From positions 1-64,000 of the forward strand of contig WGMK01000003.1 of the NCBI GenBank assembly GCA_016125095.1: a DNA stretch of 64,000 nucleotides, written 5' to 3'. Of this stretch, positions 54,661 to 62,956 are shown piece by piece. A program made the position numbers and the translations under genes. A model generated the notes under the pieces. It searched no databases. It saw nothing but the letters and a program-made list of their open reading frames with translations, and was not told the DNA's origin. Position 1 is the first letter of the stretch, and the number at the start of each line of letters is the position of its first letter. Origin of the DNA: Candidatus Hydrogenedens sp. GTDB taxonomy: Bacteria > Hydrogenedentota > Hydrogenedentia > Hydrogenedentales > JAEUWI01.

Positions 54661-56991
54661 ATGTTTCGTCTTGCTGCTCTCGGCCTGTCGGTATTGCTCG
54701 CACTGCCCGTATTCTCGCAAGGCTATACGTATGTCGATTGGGCGGACGGGTTGCATGGGCGTTCGGCCGAGGGCCGGCGGCTGTTGCATGTGGAGACGGA
54801 CCACTATGCGGCGGTGGTGGATGTGGAGCGTGCGGCAATTACGCGCTATGGCATGGTGGACGATGCGCCGGGCTATGCGGCGGCAGTGAAGGATGGGGTA
54901 CGTTTTCCGGCACTACCGGAAATCAAGATGGCGCTGACGGTCGAGGTGGGCGGTGAGACCTACACCTGTGTGCGGGCGGCGCAAGACACGACGGACCATG
55001 CGAACTATCCCATCCGGCTGATTGATGGCGGGCGGATGCTGCATCGCTTCGATATCCTGGGGCTGGAATTCGAAACGGCGGACGGCGAAGCTCTGGCAGA
55101 ACGCGGGCGGCTGGAAATCAGCGTGTGGCCGGAGCGGATGTGGCTGACGCTGGAATTGCCGGGCGCGGTGAAGACCGGCATCCGGCTGGGCGATTCGGTA
55201 GCTGACGCTGAGGGCGCGCGCGTGTCGTTGGTGTATCCGCCGGGCGAATTGCCGCGGCCGGAACTGGTGGTCGAGGATGCCTATGAGGAACACGCGGCGC
55301 TGCCGGTGCGGTGGGATCCCTTGTTCGGTGCATCGGTGGTTACGCTGCCCTCGCGGCAGTGGAACATGGCGGAGCATCTCGATCGGCTCGATCGGTTTCC
55401 GGTGCGCATTACGAACGACACAGACACCGTACAGACATATCCGGTCGTGTTTGCATTCGAGGAATCGTTTGAGGGAGTAACGGGGCTCTCGCCCATGCTG
55501 CGCGATGCGGAGGGAAATCCATCGGGCATCCCGGTGCAAATCTCGAAGAACTGGCATCGGGGCGAGGAACGGCTGCTGTACGAGGGACCGTGGTTCAACG
55601 GCGTGGCCGAGATTCCCGTGGCCGCCGGGCAGACCTGGACCGGCGAGCTGGCGATTGCCTATGCGAGCTGGGGCGGCGTGCCAGCGGCGTCGCATGCGCA
55701 GTTGTGCCTGGTGGGCTGGGGCGGCAACCAGCGGTGGGACCAGGCGGCCATCGGCAGCTTCGGCGAATCCATCTGCTACGACCCGGACGTCGGGCTGAAC
55801 CGTTCGCACATCGACGATGTGCGCCCGCTGATGGTGCGCGGCATGCGCGATGGGCGATGGGAATGGACGCACAACGTGGGCGGCGGGAACTTCCTGCTCT
55901 ATGCCGACGCCGAGGGCCAGGCGCAGCCGCTGATCGGCGTGCGCGCGGCGTACCTGTCGCAAGGGCCGAACCTCACGCGCGTGGTGTATGGCGGCACGAC
56001 GGCGGACGGCAGCATCGTGTCGCGCGTGGAGGCGTCGACGCCGCGCTGCGACGATGTGAACCGCGCGTACCATCGCATCCGCTACGATGTGCGGAAGCGG
56101 ACGCCGTTCTCGCGGCTGGCGTTCTATCAACTCGGCGCGGACAACTACAACGACCACCAGTTCACGAAGATGGCGCACGGCAATGCGGCGGGCCTGACGG
56201 AGGAATGGACGACGGAGCGCGGCGGCAAGCGGTATCTGCGCGAGGCCATGCCCGCCGAGGGCGATGCGCCGTGGATTGCGCTGCTCGGCGGCATCCGGCC
56301 GGACACCTGGAAAGAGGGAGCCTGGGCCGATCGCGCGCTGGTGGTGCGTGCGTGGAATGCGCGGCTGGGCGGCGAGGAAGTGCCGGTCCCGTACTTCGCC
56401 AGCTACGGCACCGAGAACGGACCGCCGAGCGCCAATGCCGAAATGGTGCCGCCGCCCGGCGTGACCGAACTGCTGCCGGGCGATTACGTCGAGGCGGAGA
56501 TCGAGCTGCTCGTGCTGCCGCAGCAGGCGGAGGATTACTACGGCCCGAACGCGGCGCTTCGGGCAGCGCTCGGGGAGATGGGCGGCACGTGGAAACTTGT
56601 GCACCGCTTCGCCGCCGAGGGAGCGGTTGAAGTAGACATGACCAGCGGCACCTTGCGCCGCAGTCTGCCCGTGGAAATCGAGGTCGACGCCGGCACGCAA
56701 TCCGCCGCCTGCGAAATGAGCGGCGGCGTGGGCTATGTGCCGATTACCTTTCACGGCCTGAAGCGTACCGAGGGCTACGTGCTCACGGTGGACGGGACGC
56801 CGCTGGACCAGGCCGTAGACGGGAATGATTTCTGGCAGGTGACCCCGGAAGACGGCGGCACTTGGGCGATGACGTTTAACGTGGACCTGGACGGCACTGA
56901 GACGAGGGTGGTGGCGTTTTCACCACAGAGGCACAGAGGGCACGGAGAAGAGGGAGAGTTTGGACAGGATTTACAAGATTTACAGGATTGA
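54661..56991 (+). CDS. Large secreted protein of unknown function, C-terminus encoded by a repeat
   Basis: 776 residues. Signal peptide MFRLAALGLSVLLALPVFSQ. Rich in Trp and Tyr with a beta-sandwich look (FPVRITNDTDTVQTYPVVFA, GQTWTGELAIAYASWGG). No catalytic motif that I recognise; carbohydrate binding or degradation would fit but is not shown. Conserved-looking residues end around LDGTETRVVAFS; the last ~22 residues (SPQRHRGHGEEG...) are the translation of repeat R2, whose forward copy begins at 56920. GGGAGA lies before the ATG at 54661. Confidence 0.83.
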   Translation: MFRLAALGLSVLLALPVFSQGYTYVDWADGLHGRSAEGRRLLHVETDHYAAVVDVERAAITRYGMVDDAPGYAAAVKDGVRFPALPEIKMALTVEVGGETYTCVRAAQDTTDHANYPIRLIDGGRMLHRFDILGLEFETADGEALAERGRLEISVWPERMWLTLELPGAVKTGIRLGDSVADAEGARVSLVYPPGELPRPELVVEDAYEEHAALPVRWDPLFGASVVTLPSRQWNMAEHLDRLDRFPVRITNDTDTVQTYPVVFAFEESFEGVTGLSPMLRDAEGNPSGIPVQISKNWHRGEERLLYEGPWFNGVAEIPVAAGQTWTGELAIAYASWGGVPAASHAQLCLVGWGGNQRWDQAAIGSFGESICYDPDVGLNRSHIDDVRPLMVRGMRDGRWEWTHNVGGGNFLLYADAEGQAQPLIGVRAAYLSQGPNLTRVVYGGTTADGSIVSRVEASTPRCDDVNRAYHRIRYDVRKRTPFSRLAFYQLGADNYNDHQFTKMAHGNAAGLTEEWTTERGGKRYLREAMPAEGDAPWIALLGGIRPDTWKEGAWADRALVVRAWNARLGGEEVPVPYFASYGTENGPPSANAEMVPPPGVTELLPGDYVEAEIELLVLPQQAEDYYGPNAALRAALGEMGGTWKLVHRFAAEGAVEVDMTSGTLRRSLPVEIEVDAGTQSAACEMSGGVGYVPITFHGLKRTEGYVLTVDGTPLDQAVDGNDFWQVTPEDGGTWAMTFNVDLDGTETRVVAFSPQRHRGHGEEGEFGQDLQDLQD

Positions 56992-57136
56992 AGAAGAATG
57001 CAATGAATGTCTGGTTTTAAATCCTGTTAATCTTGTAAATCTCCGCTGTGGCCGGTCTCCCGACCGTGCCACTCTGCCGACCGCAGGTCTCCAATCTCTT
57101 CATCTTCTCCGTGCCCTCCGTGCCTCTGTGGTGAAT
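56920..57136. repeat. Paired inverted R2 repeats between convergent genes
   Basis: R2 forward from 56920 to about 56962, overlapping the end of the 54661 gene, and R2 reverse to 57136, abutting the stop codon of the 57136 gene. GGATTTACAAGATTTACAGG (about 56974) and CCTGTTAATCTTGTAAATC (about 57023) form an inner inverted pair. May act as a two-way terminator. Confidence 0.85.
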
Positions 57137-59103
57137 TACTTCAGGTTTCCCATTTTGTCCAGCGGCAGGGGCTGGAAGCCTGCCTTTACGGCCGGAGCAT
57201 CGTCTTCGAGCGTAAACGCCGTGGCGGGGAGGTCGCCGCCGGCGGCGATGCGGCCGGGGTCGGCGAAGCCGGGCGCTGCATCGGTCAGGTTATGCTCGAG
57301 GGCAATGTAGGGCGCGGCGCCGTCGCTGATGTCGTTCCAGCGCTCGCCGACGAAGATGTTACGGACGATGCGATTGCCCTTGGGCGCGGCGGGATCGTCG
57401 TCCCACAGCGTGAGCAGTTCGGGGTAGCGTTCGCTCCACGGCGGCGTCTGGTAGGGCATGGCGTCGAGCCGGTCCTTCATCGTGGTCTCGACGTGGAAGC
57501 TCGCCCAGTTCTGCGCGCGGTTGTCGATGTGCAGGGCGCGGTCGCAATCGACGAAGAGATTATTCTGCACCAGGCAATCGCGCCCGCCGCCGATGAACGC
57601 AGCGCGTGTGGTCTTGTAAAACAAGTTGCCCGAAATCTCGGTTCCGCAGAACATGTCGTCGAGATATACGCCGACGCAGCCCTTGTCCTCGAAGCCGTTG
57701 ATGTGGTGCAGGTAGTTGAAGCGTACCTTCGTGCCGCGTTCGGTCCAGTCGCGACCGGCATAGATGGCGCCCGCGTCGTTCGATTCCTGGCAGACGTGGT
57801 CGATTTCGTTGTACTCGATAAGGTGATCGTTGCCGCCGAATCCGATGGCCATGTGCGGCGCGTGGTGAATATGGTTGTGCGCGGCGCGCAGGCCCACGCC
57901 GCTGAGCGATATCGCCGCGCTGTACATGCGCTTGATGCGGCCGTAGTCATGGATGTTGTTGTTCAGCGCCGCGTGTCCGCCGGGCGTCAGGGTGGCGCGG
58001 TCACCGCCGCTCAGGCTGATGCCCCCCGCACCGAGGCCGTACAGCTCGCAATCGGCGATGGTGTGGTTCGCGCCGTCGGCGCTGATGGCCGAGCCGCCGA
58101 TGTTGCGCACCACGCAATGCTCAACGCGGTTGCCATCGCCGCCGCTGATGGCGATGGCACGGCCGCGGCAGGCTTCCCAGGTGATGCCCCGGAGGGTGAC
58201 GCCCGAGGCCTGGGACACATCGAGCAGGTTGGGGAGCACGGTGACCACCACGCGCGCATTATCGAGCGGCGCAGGCGGCCAGAGGTAGAGCAGGCCGGCC
58301 TCGCGGTCGAGGTACCATTCTCCCGGCGTGTCGAGTTCGGGCAGCAAGTTGTAGGCGTAGTACCACTGGCCCTTGCGATAGCCGTAAGAATGATACGGCG
58401 GTTCCACCTCGATAGTGCCGGCCTCGGGGTCGATAGTCTTTACCTTGTGGCGCTCGTCGGCCCAATCCCAGAACCAATAGCCATGCACCCACACGTCGTG
58501 CTCGTTCACCCAGCGCTCGGGACGGTCGTCGCGATAGGTCCACTTGCCGATGCGGTCGCCCGTGCGCCCGCGCACGTCGAAGGGGTCGCCGCCAACTTCG
58601 CGCAGAATCTTCGTGAAGCCCTCGTTCGGCCAGCGCGAGAGGGTCATGGCTTCGCCGTTGAAGAACACCTCGAGCCCGCCACCACCGGGTGAGCCGAAGT
58701 CCGCGATGCCCATCGCCTTCAGGTCCGCCTGCACCACATGCTTGCGCGCCGCCTCGTCCATGCGGTCCAGCACCGCCGCGTCGGTGACGGGTGCAAAGTC
58801 GGTCACCACGCGGCCGCCGGTGACGATGACCTCCGCGCCCGCGGCCGCTTCCAGTGTGAAGCCCTGCGCCCACGCGCCGATAGTCAACGGTGCATCGAGC
58901 GTATACGTGCCTGCCTCGAGACGGACGGTGTCGCCCGCGCCCGATTCCGCTGCAGCCAAGGCACGGGCGATGGAGGCGAAGGGGGCCGCGGCGGTGCCGT
59001 CCGCCGCATCGCTGCCCTGGGGCGACACGTGAAGAACGGCATCCGCCTGCGCCGTGAATGCCGCCGCAACACCGGAAAGAAGTAGATAGGCCAAATACCG
59101 CAC
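57136..59103 (-). CDS. Secreted right-handed beta-helix protein
   Basis: 655 residues. Signal peptide MRYLAYLLLSGVAAAFTAQA. Opens like polysaccharide-lyase-related proteins (LHVSPQGSDAADGTAAAPFA, SIARALAAAE). A long run of parallel beta-helix turns follows from about 300 (GVTLRGITWEACRGRAI, NRVEHCVVRNIGGSAI, NHTIADCELYGLGAGGI, HLIEYNEIDHV, RDCLVQNNLFVDC). Candidates are polysaccharide lyase or hydrolase; no catalytic residues assigned. ATG at 59103. Its 3' end touches the R2 pair. Confidence 0.87.
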   Translation of the reverse strand: MRYLAYLLLSGVAAAFTAQADAVLHVSPQGSDAADGTAAAPFASIARALAAAESGAGDTVRLEAGTYTLDAPLTIGAWAQGFTLEAAAGAEVIVTGGRVVTDFAPVTDAAVLDRMDEAARKHVVQADLKAMGIADFGSPGGGGLEVFFNGEAMTLSRWPNEGFTKILREVGGDPFDVRGRTGDRIGKWTYRDDRPERWVNEHDVWVHGYWFWDWADERHKVKTIDPEAGTIEVEPPYHSYGYRKGQWYYAYNLLPELDTPGEWYLDREAGLLYLWPPAPLDNARVVVTVLPNLLDVSQASGVTLRGITWEACRGRAIAISGGDGNRVEHCVVRNIGGSAISADGANHTIADCELYGLGAGGISLSGGDRATLTPGGHAALNNNIHDYGRIKRMYSAAISLSGVGLRAAHNHIHHAPHMAIGFGGNDHLIEYNEIDHVCQESNDAGAIYAGRDWTERGTKVRFNYLHHINGFEDKGCVGVYLDDMFCGTEISGNLFYKTTRAAFIGGGRDCLVQNNLFVDCDRALHIDNRAQNWASFHVETTMKDRLDAMPYQTPPWSERYPELLTLWDDDPAAPKGNRIVRNIFVGERWNDISDGAAPYIALEHNLTDAAPGFADPGRIAAGGDLPATAFTLEDDAPAVKAGFQPLPLDKMGNLK

Positions 59104-59235
59104 GCTGTAGCCTCCCTGTCGTCGAACCCGGAATCGATTACCCTGCGAGCCACCCTAACGGCGCGCCCTGCCGACTTCAAGACCCGTACTCGGGACGACG
59201 GGTTTCCAGCGTTGGTGCAACCAAATCGCGCAGTG

Positions 59236-60195
59236 TTAGTCCGTAATCAGCCCGGCCTTGCGCTTGCGGTAGTTATCGTAATAGACGAGCGCGACGACGA
59301 GAACGCCGACGAGGACCTGCTGCCAATAGACGGGGATGTTCTGCAGATTGCAGAAGTTGCGGAGCACGGTCATGATGAGCGCGCCGGCGAGCGCGGCGAC
59401 GGGGCCGCCTTCGCCGCCCATGAGGCTGGCGCCGCCGATGACACAGGCGGCGATGGCTTCGAGTTCGTACATCTCCGCGGCGGCGGGCGCGGCGAGGCTG
59501 GTGCGCGAGGCGAGCATCACCCCGGCGAATCCGGCAAGTAGACCGCTGAGGGCATAGGCCGCCACGCGGCTGCCGTTGACCGAGATGCCGGAGAGGCGCG
59601 CGGCCTGGAGGCTGCCGCCGATAGCGTAGAGCGCGCGGCCGAAGCGGGTCTGCGACAGCGTGACCGAGGCGACGGCGACAATGACGACCGTGACGACGAT
59701 GGGCACCCACCACACCTTGCCGCCGCCGAGCCACAGGAAGGCGTCGGGCATGCCGAAAATGTTGTTGCCGCCGGAAACGATGAGCGCCATGCCGCGCGCG
59801 GCCATCATCATGCCGAGGGTGACGATGAAGGGCGGTATGCGCCCGGTGGTGATGAGCACGCCATTGAGCGTGCCGCAGCCGAGCCCCACCCCCGCGCCGG
59901 CCAGGCCGCCGAGGAACACCGCAAGCACATCGGGCACACCCGCAGCGACCAGCGCCTTGATGGCCATGCAGCAAAGCACGCCACCCAGCGCCGCCACGCT
60001 GCCCACGCTCAGGTCGATGCCGCCGGTGAGAATCACCAGCAGCACGCCCGTTGCCAGCACCGCGATTTCTGAGGTGCGGGTGGCCACGCTTTGCAGGTTG
60101 GCGGTCGAGCGGAACACCTCCGAATAGGCCGCCAGCGCGAGGCACAGGGCCGCGAGAATGAACAAGGGCGAATGCTTGGCAATGAAACGGGTCAT
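59236..60195 (-). CDS. ABC transporter permease, ribose (RbsC) type, orphan
   Basis: 319 residues, about nine membrane helices. The BPD_transp_2 signature is clear: ILTGGIDLSVGSVAALGGVL, LITTGRIPPFIVTLGMM, YAIGGSLQAARLSGISV, GASLMGGEGGPVAALAGALI. Imports sugars such as ribose, xylose or inositol with an RbsA-type ATPase and a binding protein; neither is in the window, so partners must be elsewhere. ATG at 60195. Confidence 0.9.
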   Translation of the reverse strand: MTRFIAKHSPLFILAALCLALAAYSEVFRSTANLQSVATRTSEIAVLATGVLLVILTGGIDLSVGSVAALGGVLCCMAIKALVAAGVPDVLAVFLGGLAGAGVGLGCGTLNGVLITTGRIPPFIVTLGMMMAARGMALIVSGGNNIFGMPDAFLWLGGGKVWWVPIVVTVVIVAVASVTLSQTRFGRALYAIGGSLQAARLSGISVNGSRVAAYALSGLLAGFAGVMLASRTSLAAPAAAEMYELEAIAACVIGGASLMGGEGGPVAALAGALIMTVLRNFCNLQNIPVYWQQVLVGVLVVALVYYDNYRKRKAGLITD

Positions 60196-60258
60196 GGGGC
60201 GCTCCGGTGGAAGGCCGTATTGTTCCGCGCAAATCGGCGGCTTTGCAAACCAAGGGGC

Positions 60259-60319
60259 TTGACAAGGAAGGCGAGTTCATAGTACTTTACCTAAAGGTTA
60301 ATTAACTTTTGGGTTAATC
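60259..60319 (+). promoter_or_regulatory. Promoter and probable operator of the arsR-SRPBCC operon
   Basis: TTGACA (60259-60264), 18 bases, TACTTT (60283-60288). Overlapping or following it: the inverted pair TTACC(TAAA)GGTTAA (60287-60301), the perfect palindrome GTTAATTAAC (60297-60306) and a further GGGTTAATC (60311-60319). ArsR proteins bind such palindromes to block polymerase, so this fits self-repression. Confidence 0.6.
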
Positions 60320-60321
60320 AG

Positions 60322-60678
60322 ATGGCAGCCGATCCCCTCAGCATGACCTTTGCGGCCCTGGCCGACCCGACGCGCCGGGCGATTCTGGCGCGTCTGGCCG
60401 AGGGCGAGCAGAACGTGACGGAGCTGGCCCAGCCGTTCAAGATGAGTCTGCCCGCGGTGACGAAGCACCTGAAGGTGCTGCAGCGCGCGGGGCTGATTTC
60501 GCGGGGCAAGCAGGCGCAGTGGCGCCCGTGCAAGCTCGAGGCGGCGCCGCTGCGCGATGCGGCCGACTGGATGGAAGAATACCGCGAGTTCTGGGAAGCG
60601 CGGCTCGACCGGCTGGAAGACTACCTGCACACGTTGCAGGCACAGGAGCAAGAGAAGCGTGGACCTGAACGTTCCTGA
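60322..60678 (+). CDS. ArsR-family transcriptional regulator
   Basis: 118 residues. Winged helix-turn-helix: MTFAALADPTRRAILARLAE, VTELAQPFKMSLPAVTKHLK, VLQRAGLISRGKQAQWRP. No metal-binding Cys cluster (only Cys near position 75), so it does not look like a metal sensor. It belongs to the kind found beside SRPBCC/AHSA1 genes. The next gene overlaps it by 20 bases. Confidence 0.92.
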   Translation: MAADPLSMTFAALADPTRRAILARLAEGEQNVTELAQPFKMSLPAVTKHLKVLQRAGLISRGKQAQWRPCKLEAAPLRDAADWMEEYREFWEARLDRLEDYLHTLQAQEQEKRGPERS

Positions 60679-61633
60679 ATTGCCGTCGGCCAATGAATTC
60701 CTCTGCACCCGGCTGGTGGCGGCGCCGCGCGACCTGGTATTCCGCGCATGGACCGAGCCGGACCTGTTGAAGGGCTGGTGGGACGATCCCGCGAAGTTCA
60801 CGCTGGAAACCTGTGAGGCCGACCTGCGGCCGGGCGGCGCTTACCGACGAATCATGCGGGGCGCGAACGGCAAGGTCTTTATTCAGCAGGGTGTCTATGA
60901 AACCTTGGACGCCCCGGCGCTGCTGGCGTACTCGGAATCTTGTGACGAGGAAGGCGCGGAGCCCTTTACGTGGCGGGTAGTCGTTACTTTCGACGAATAC
61001 TTCGGCAAGACACTGGTTTCTATCCGCGCCATTTTCGACGACGTGCCGGACGCGGGCTGGCGCGCGGCGTGGATGCAGGGACAGCGCGAAGTCTTCGCGC
61101 GGCTGGCCGCGAGCTACGCGGGCACCTCGGACACGGCGGCGCGCGAGTTCGAACTAATCCGGGAATTCAATGCGCCGCCCGAACTGGTGTTCGACGCGTG
61201 GACCCAACCCGAGCACATGGCGCAGTGGTGGGGGCCGAACGGATTCACCAGCCCCGATTGCCGCATGGACGCCCAGCCGGGCGGCGCGTTCCGCATCGTC
61301 ATGCGCGCGCCGGATGGACAGGACTTCCCCTTCAAGGGGCATTTCCTCGAGGTCCATCGGCCGTACCGGCTGGTGTATACGAACGACTGCACGGAACACG
61401 GGGACGAATTCGCCGATGCGATCGATCCGGCCCGCGACAAATCGCGGCCGCTGCCGCCCGTGCTTTCGATAACCGAAGTGAGCTTCGAGTCACACAACAA
61501 TCGGACGCGCATGAGCGTGCGTATGACCTTCGAGCAGGTGAAGTACCTGGAGGGCAGCCAGCGCGTGGGCATGAGCCAGGGCTGGCAGGAGAGTTTCGAC
61601 AAACTGGCCGGCATCCTGCCTGCGGCGGATTAA
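60659..61633 (+). CDS. Protein with two tandem SRPBCC (AHSA1-type) domains
   Basis: 324 residues. The start is GTG at 60659 with AGGAG 11 bases upstream, inside the end of arsR. Domain 1 (about 10-155): RLVAAPRDLVFRAWTEPDLL, GWW, DLRPGGAYRRIM. Domain 2 (about 160-320): IREFNAPPELVFDAWTQPEH, WWGPNGFTS, DAQPGGAFRIVM. AHSA1-type domains bind hydrophobic ligands in a deep cavity; ligand unknown. Arrangement suggests internal duplication. Confidence 0.88.
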   Translation: MDLNVPELPSANEFLCTRLVAAPRDLVFRAWTEPDLLKGWWDDPAKFTLETCEADLRPGGAYRRIMRGANGKVFIQQGVYETLDAPALLAYSESCDEEGAEPFTWRVVVTFDEYFGKTLVSIRAIFDDVPDAGWRAAWMQGQREVFARLAASYAGTSDTAAREFELIREFNAPPELVFDAWTQPEHMAQWWGPNGFTSPDCRMDAQPGGAFRIVMRAPDGQDFPFKGHFLEVHRPYRLVYTNDCTEHGDEFADAIDPARDKSRPLPPVLSITEVSFESHNNRTRMSVRMTFEQVKYLEGSQRVGMSQGWQESFDKLAGILPAAD

Positions 61634-61666
61634 ACCGACACTACAACTTTCCATGGGAGTGGAATC

Positions 61667-62140
61667 ATGACGCAAGACAACGAACAAGACCGGTCGATCA
61701 CCATTTCGCGCGAGATGCCGTTTCCCCGCGAACTGGTGTTCAGCGCTTTCGCCGATGGCGAACACATCAGCCAGTGGTGGGGACCCAACGGATTCAGCAC
61801 CACGACGAGCGAGCGGGACTTCCGCCCGGGCGGCGCGTGGCGGTTCATCATGCATGGGCCCGATGGCCGGGACTACGAGAACAACATCACGTACGGCGAC
61901 ATCGAGCCGCCCGCACGGTTGACCTATTCCAACCGCGGCGGCGTCAAGGACCCGATCGCGTTCCATTCCACCGTCACTTTCGACGAAGTGGACGGCGGCA
62001 CACGGGTCACGCTGCACCTGATCTTCCCCACGAAGGAAGAGCGCGACAACGTGGTGAAGGAATACGGCGCAATTGAAGGCGGCCAGCAGACGCTCGCGCG
62101 ACTCGAGGCGTATCTGGCGGCACAAGGCGGGGCCTCATGA
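61667..62140 (+). CDS. SRPBCC (AHSA1-type) protein
   Basis: 157 residues, one domain: ISREMPFPRELVFSAFADGE, WWGPNGFSTTTSERDFRPGG. Closest in pattern to the second domain of the preceding protein. GGGAG lies before the ATG. Its stop overlaps the next start (ATGA). Confidence 0.88.
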   Translation: MTQDNEQDRSITISREMPFPRELVFSAFADGEHISQWWGPNGFSTTTSERDFRPGGAWRFIMHGPDGRDYENNITYGDIEPPARLTYSNRGGVKDPIAFHSTVTFDEVDGGTRVTLHLIFPTKEERDNVVKEYGAIEGGQQTLARLEAYLAAQGGAS

Positions 62141-62640
62141 GTTCGGAGCGGCACCCTTTACAGATAACCACGCCCTCGGATTGCGAACTGGTACTGACGC
62201 GGGTTTTCGACGCTCCTGCGGCACTGGTGTTCGATGCGCTGACCCTCCCTGAGCATGTACGTCGGTGGTGGCCCTGCGAGGGCTCCACCATGGACGCCTG
62301 CGAAATCGACCTCCAGGTCGGCGGAACCTACCGCTACTTGATGGTACTGCCCGATGGCTTCGAGGTGCCTTTCCGGGGAGAGTACCGGGAGATCTCGCGG
62401 CCAGACCGATTGGTGTATACCGAAGTCTTCGACGTGGAACCGCACCGGCATCACCCGGCATTGGTGACCATGCTGCTTACGGAATCGGGCGGAAGCACGA
62501 CCATGACCACTACGGTGCTCCACGACTCCCGCGAAAGTAGAGATGCGCACCTGAACTCCGGCATGGAATCGGGCGCGGCGGAATGCTACAAGCGGGTGGA
62601 CGTCATCTTGAGCGAAATGATCCAGGCGAATTCCTTGTAG
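62137..62640 (+). CDS. SRPBCC (AHSA1-type) protein, last of the operon
   Basis: 167 residues, one domain: LTRVFDAPAALVFDALTLPE, RRWWPCEGSTMDACEIDLQV, GGTYRYLM, YREISRPDRLVYTEVF. Translation coupled to the previous gene by an ATGA overlap. Ends 10 bases before the -35 of the infC leader promoter. Confidence 0.88.
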   Translation: MSSERHPLQITTPSDCELVLTRVFDAPAALVFDALTLPEHVRRWWPCEGSTMDACEIDLQVGGTYRYLMVLPDGFEVPFRGEYREISRPDRLVYTEVFDVEPHRHHPALVTMLLTESGGSTTMTTTVLHDSRESRDAHLNSGMESGAAECYKRVDVILSEMIQANSL

Positions 62641-62649
62641 GAATTCCGC

Positions 62650-62678
62650 TTGCATTTCCTGGCGTAGACCCGTATACT
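62650..62678 (+). promoter_or_regulatory. Promoter of the infC leader
   Basis: TTGCAT (62650-62655), 17 bases, TATACT (62673-62678), followed by TCGCGCTTT. The GCGC discriminator matches the rny leader promoter. Confidence 0.7.
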
Positions 62679-62684
62679 TCGCGC

Positions 62685-62867
62685 TTTCCGCCGGGGTAGT
62701 GTGCCTTGGCGGATCGTAAGCAGGGACCCCGGTTCCTCACCCTACTGCGGCCTTTGGGGTCTGTTTGTAGGGTTCTGGCGCGCCGAATGCGTGCGCGCAC
62801 GATGCTGCAGGTGTATCTGTATGGATATAGCGCGGCGGAGAACGGGGGTTCTCCGCCGCGTTTTTTG
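62685..62867 (+). ncRNA. infC leader RNA with possible pseudoknot and attenuator
   Basis: About 180 bases from the promoter to an intrinsic terminator. Pairings found by eye: TCCGCC (62687-62692) with GGCGGA (62708-62713); GACCCC (62725-62730) with GGGGTC (62756-62761); ACCCTAC (62739-62745) with GTAGGGT (62767-62773). The last two are interleaved and would form an H-type pseudoknot. TTTCCGCCG (62685-62693) can instead pair with CGGCGGAGA (62833-62841), the left arm of the terminator, giving an antiterminator. This resembles the logic of L20 or IF3 leaders in other phyla, without obvious sequence identity. A stand-alone small RNA (for example 6S) is the alternative. Confidence 0.55.
62831..62867 (+). 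terminator. Strong intrinsic terminator before infC
   Basis: Perfect 13-bp stem CGCGGCGGAGAAC (62831-62843) with GTTCTCCGCCGCG (62848-62860), loop GGGG, then TTTTTTGTTGTTT. It lies about 90 bases before the infC start on the same strand and must be read through, or bypassed by a second promoter, for infC to be expressed. Confidence 0.92.
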
Positions 62868-62956
62868 TTGTTTCGCGGGCTCTTGGCGCACGCGCGTCAA
62901 CCCGGGCCCAGCGTGCGTTTCGCGTGGGGCAGGGTGCCCCGAGAGGAGTGCGAGTT

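Noticed and set aside
57292..58692. A 466-codon plus-strand open frame opposite the beta-helix gene
   Set aside because: Antisense shadow; Val/Ala/Asp-rich without motifs.
62685..62867. SRP RNA or tmRNA in the infC leader
   Set aside because: The conserved SRP GGAAGGAAGCAGCC motif and a tmRNA-like acceptor/TPsiC pair are absent.
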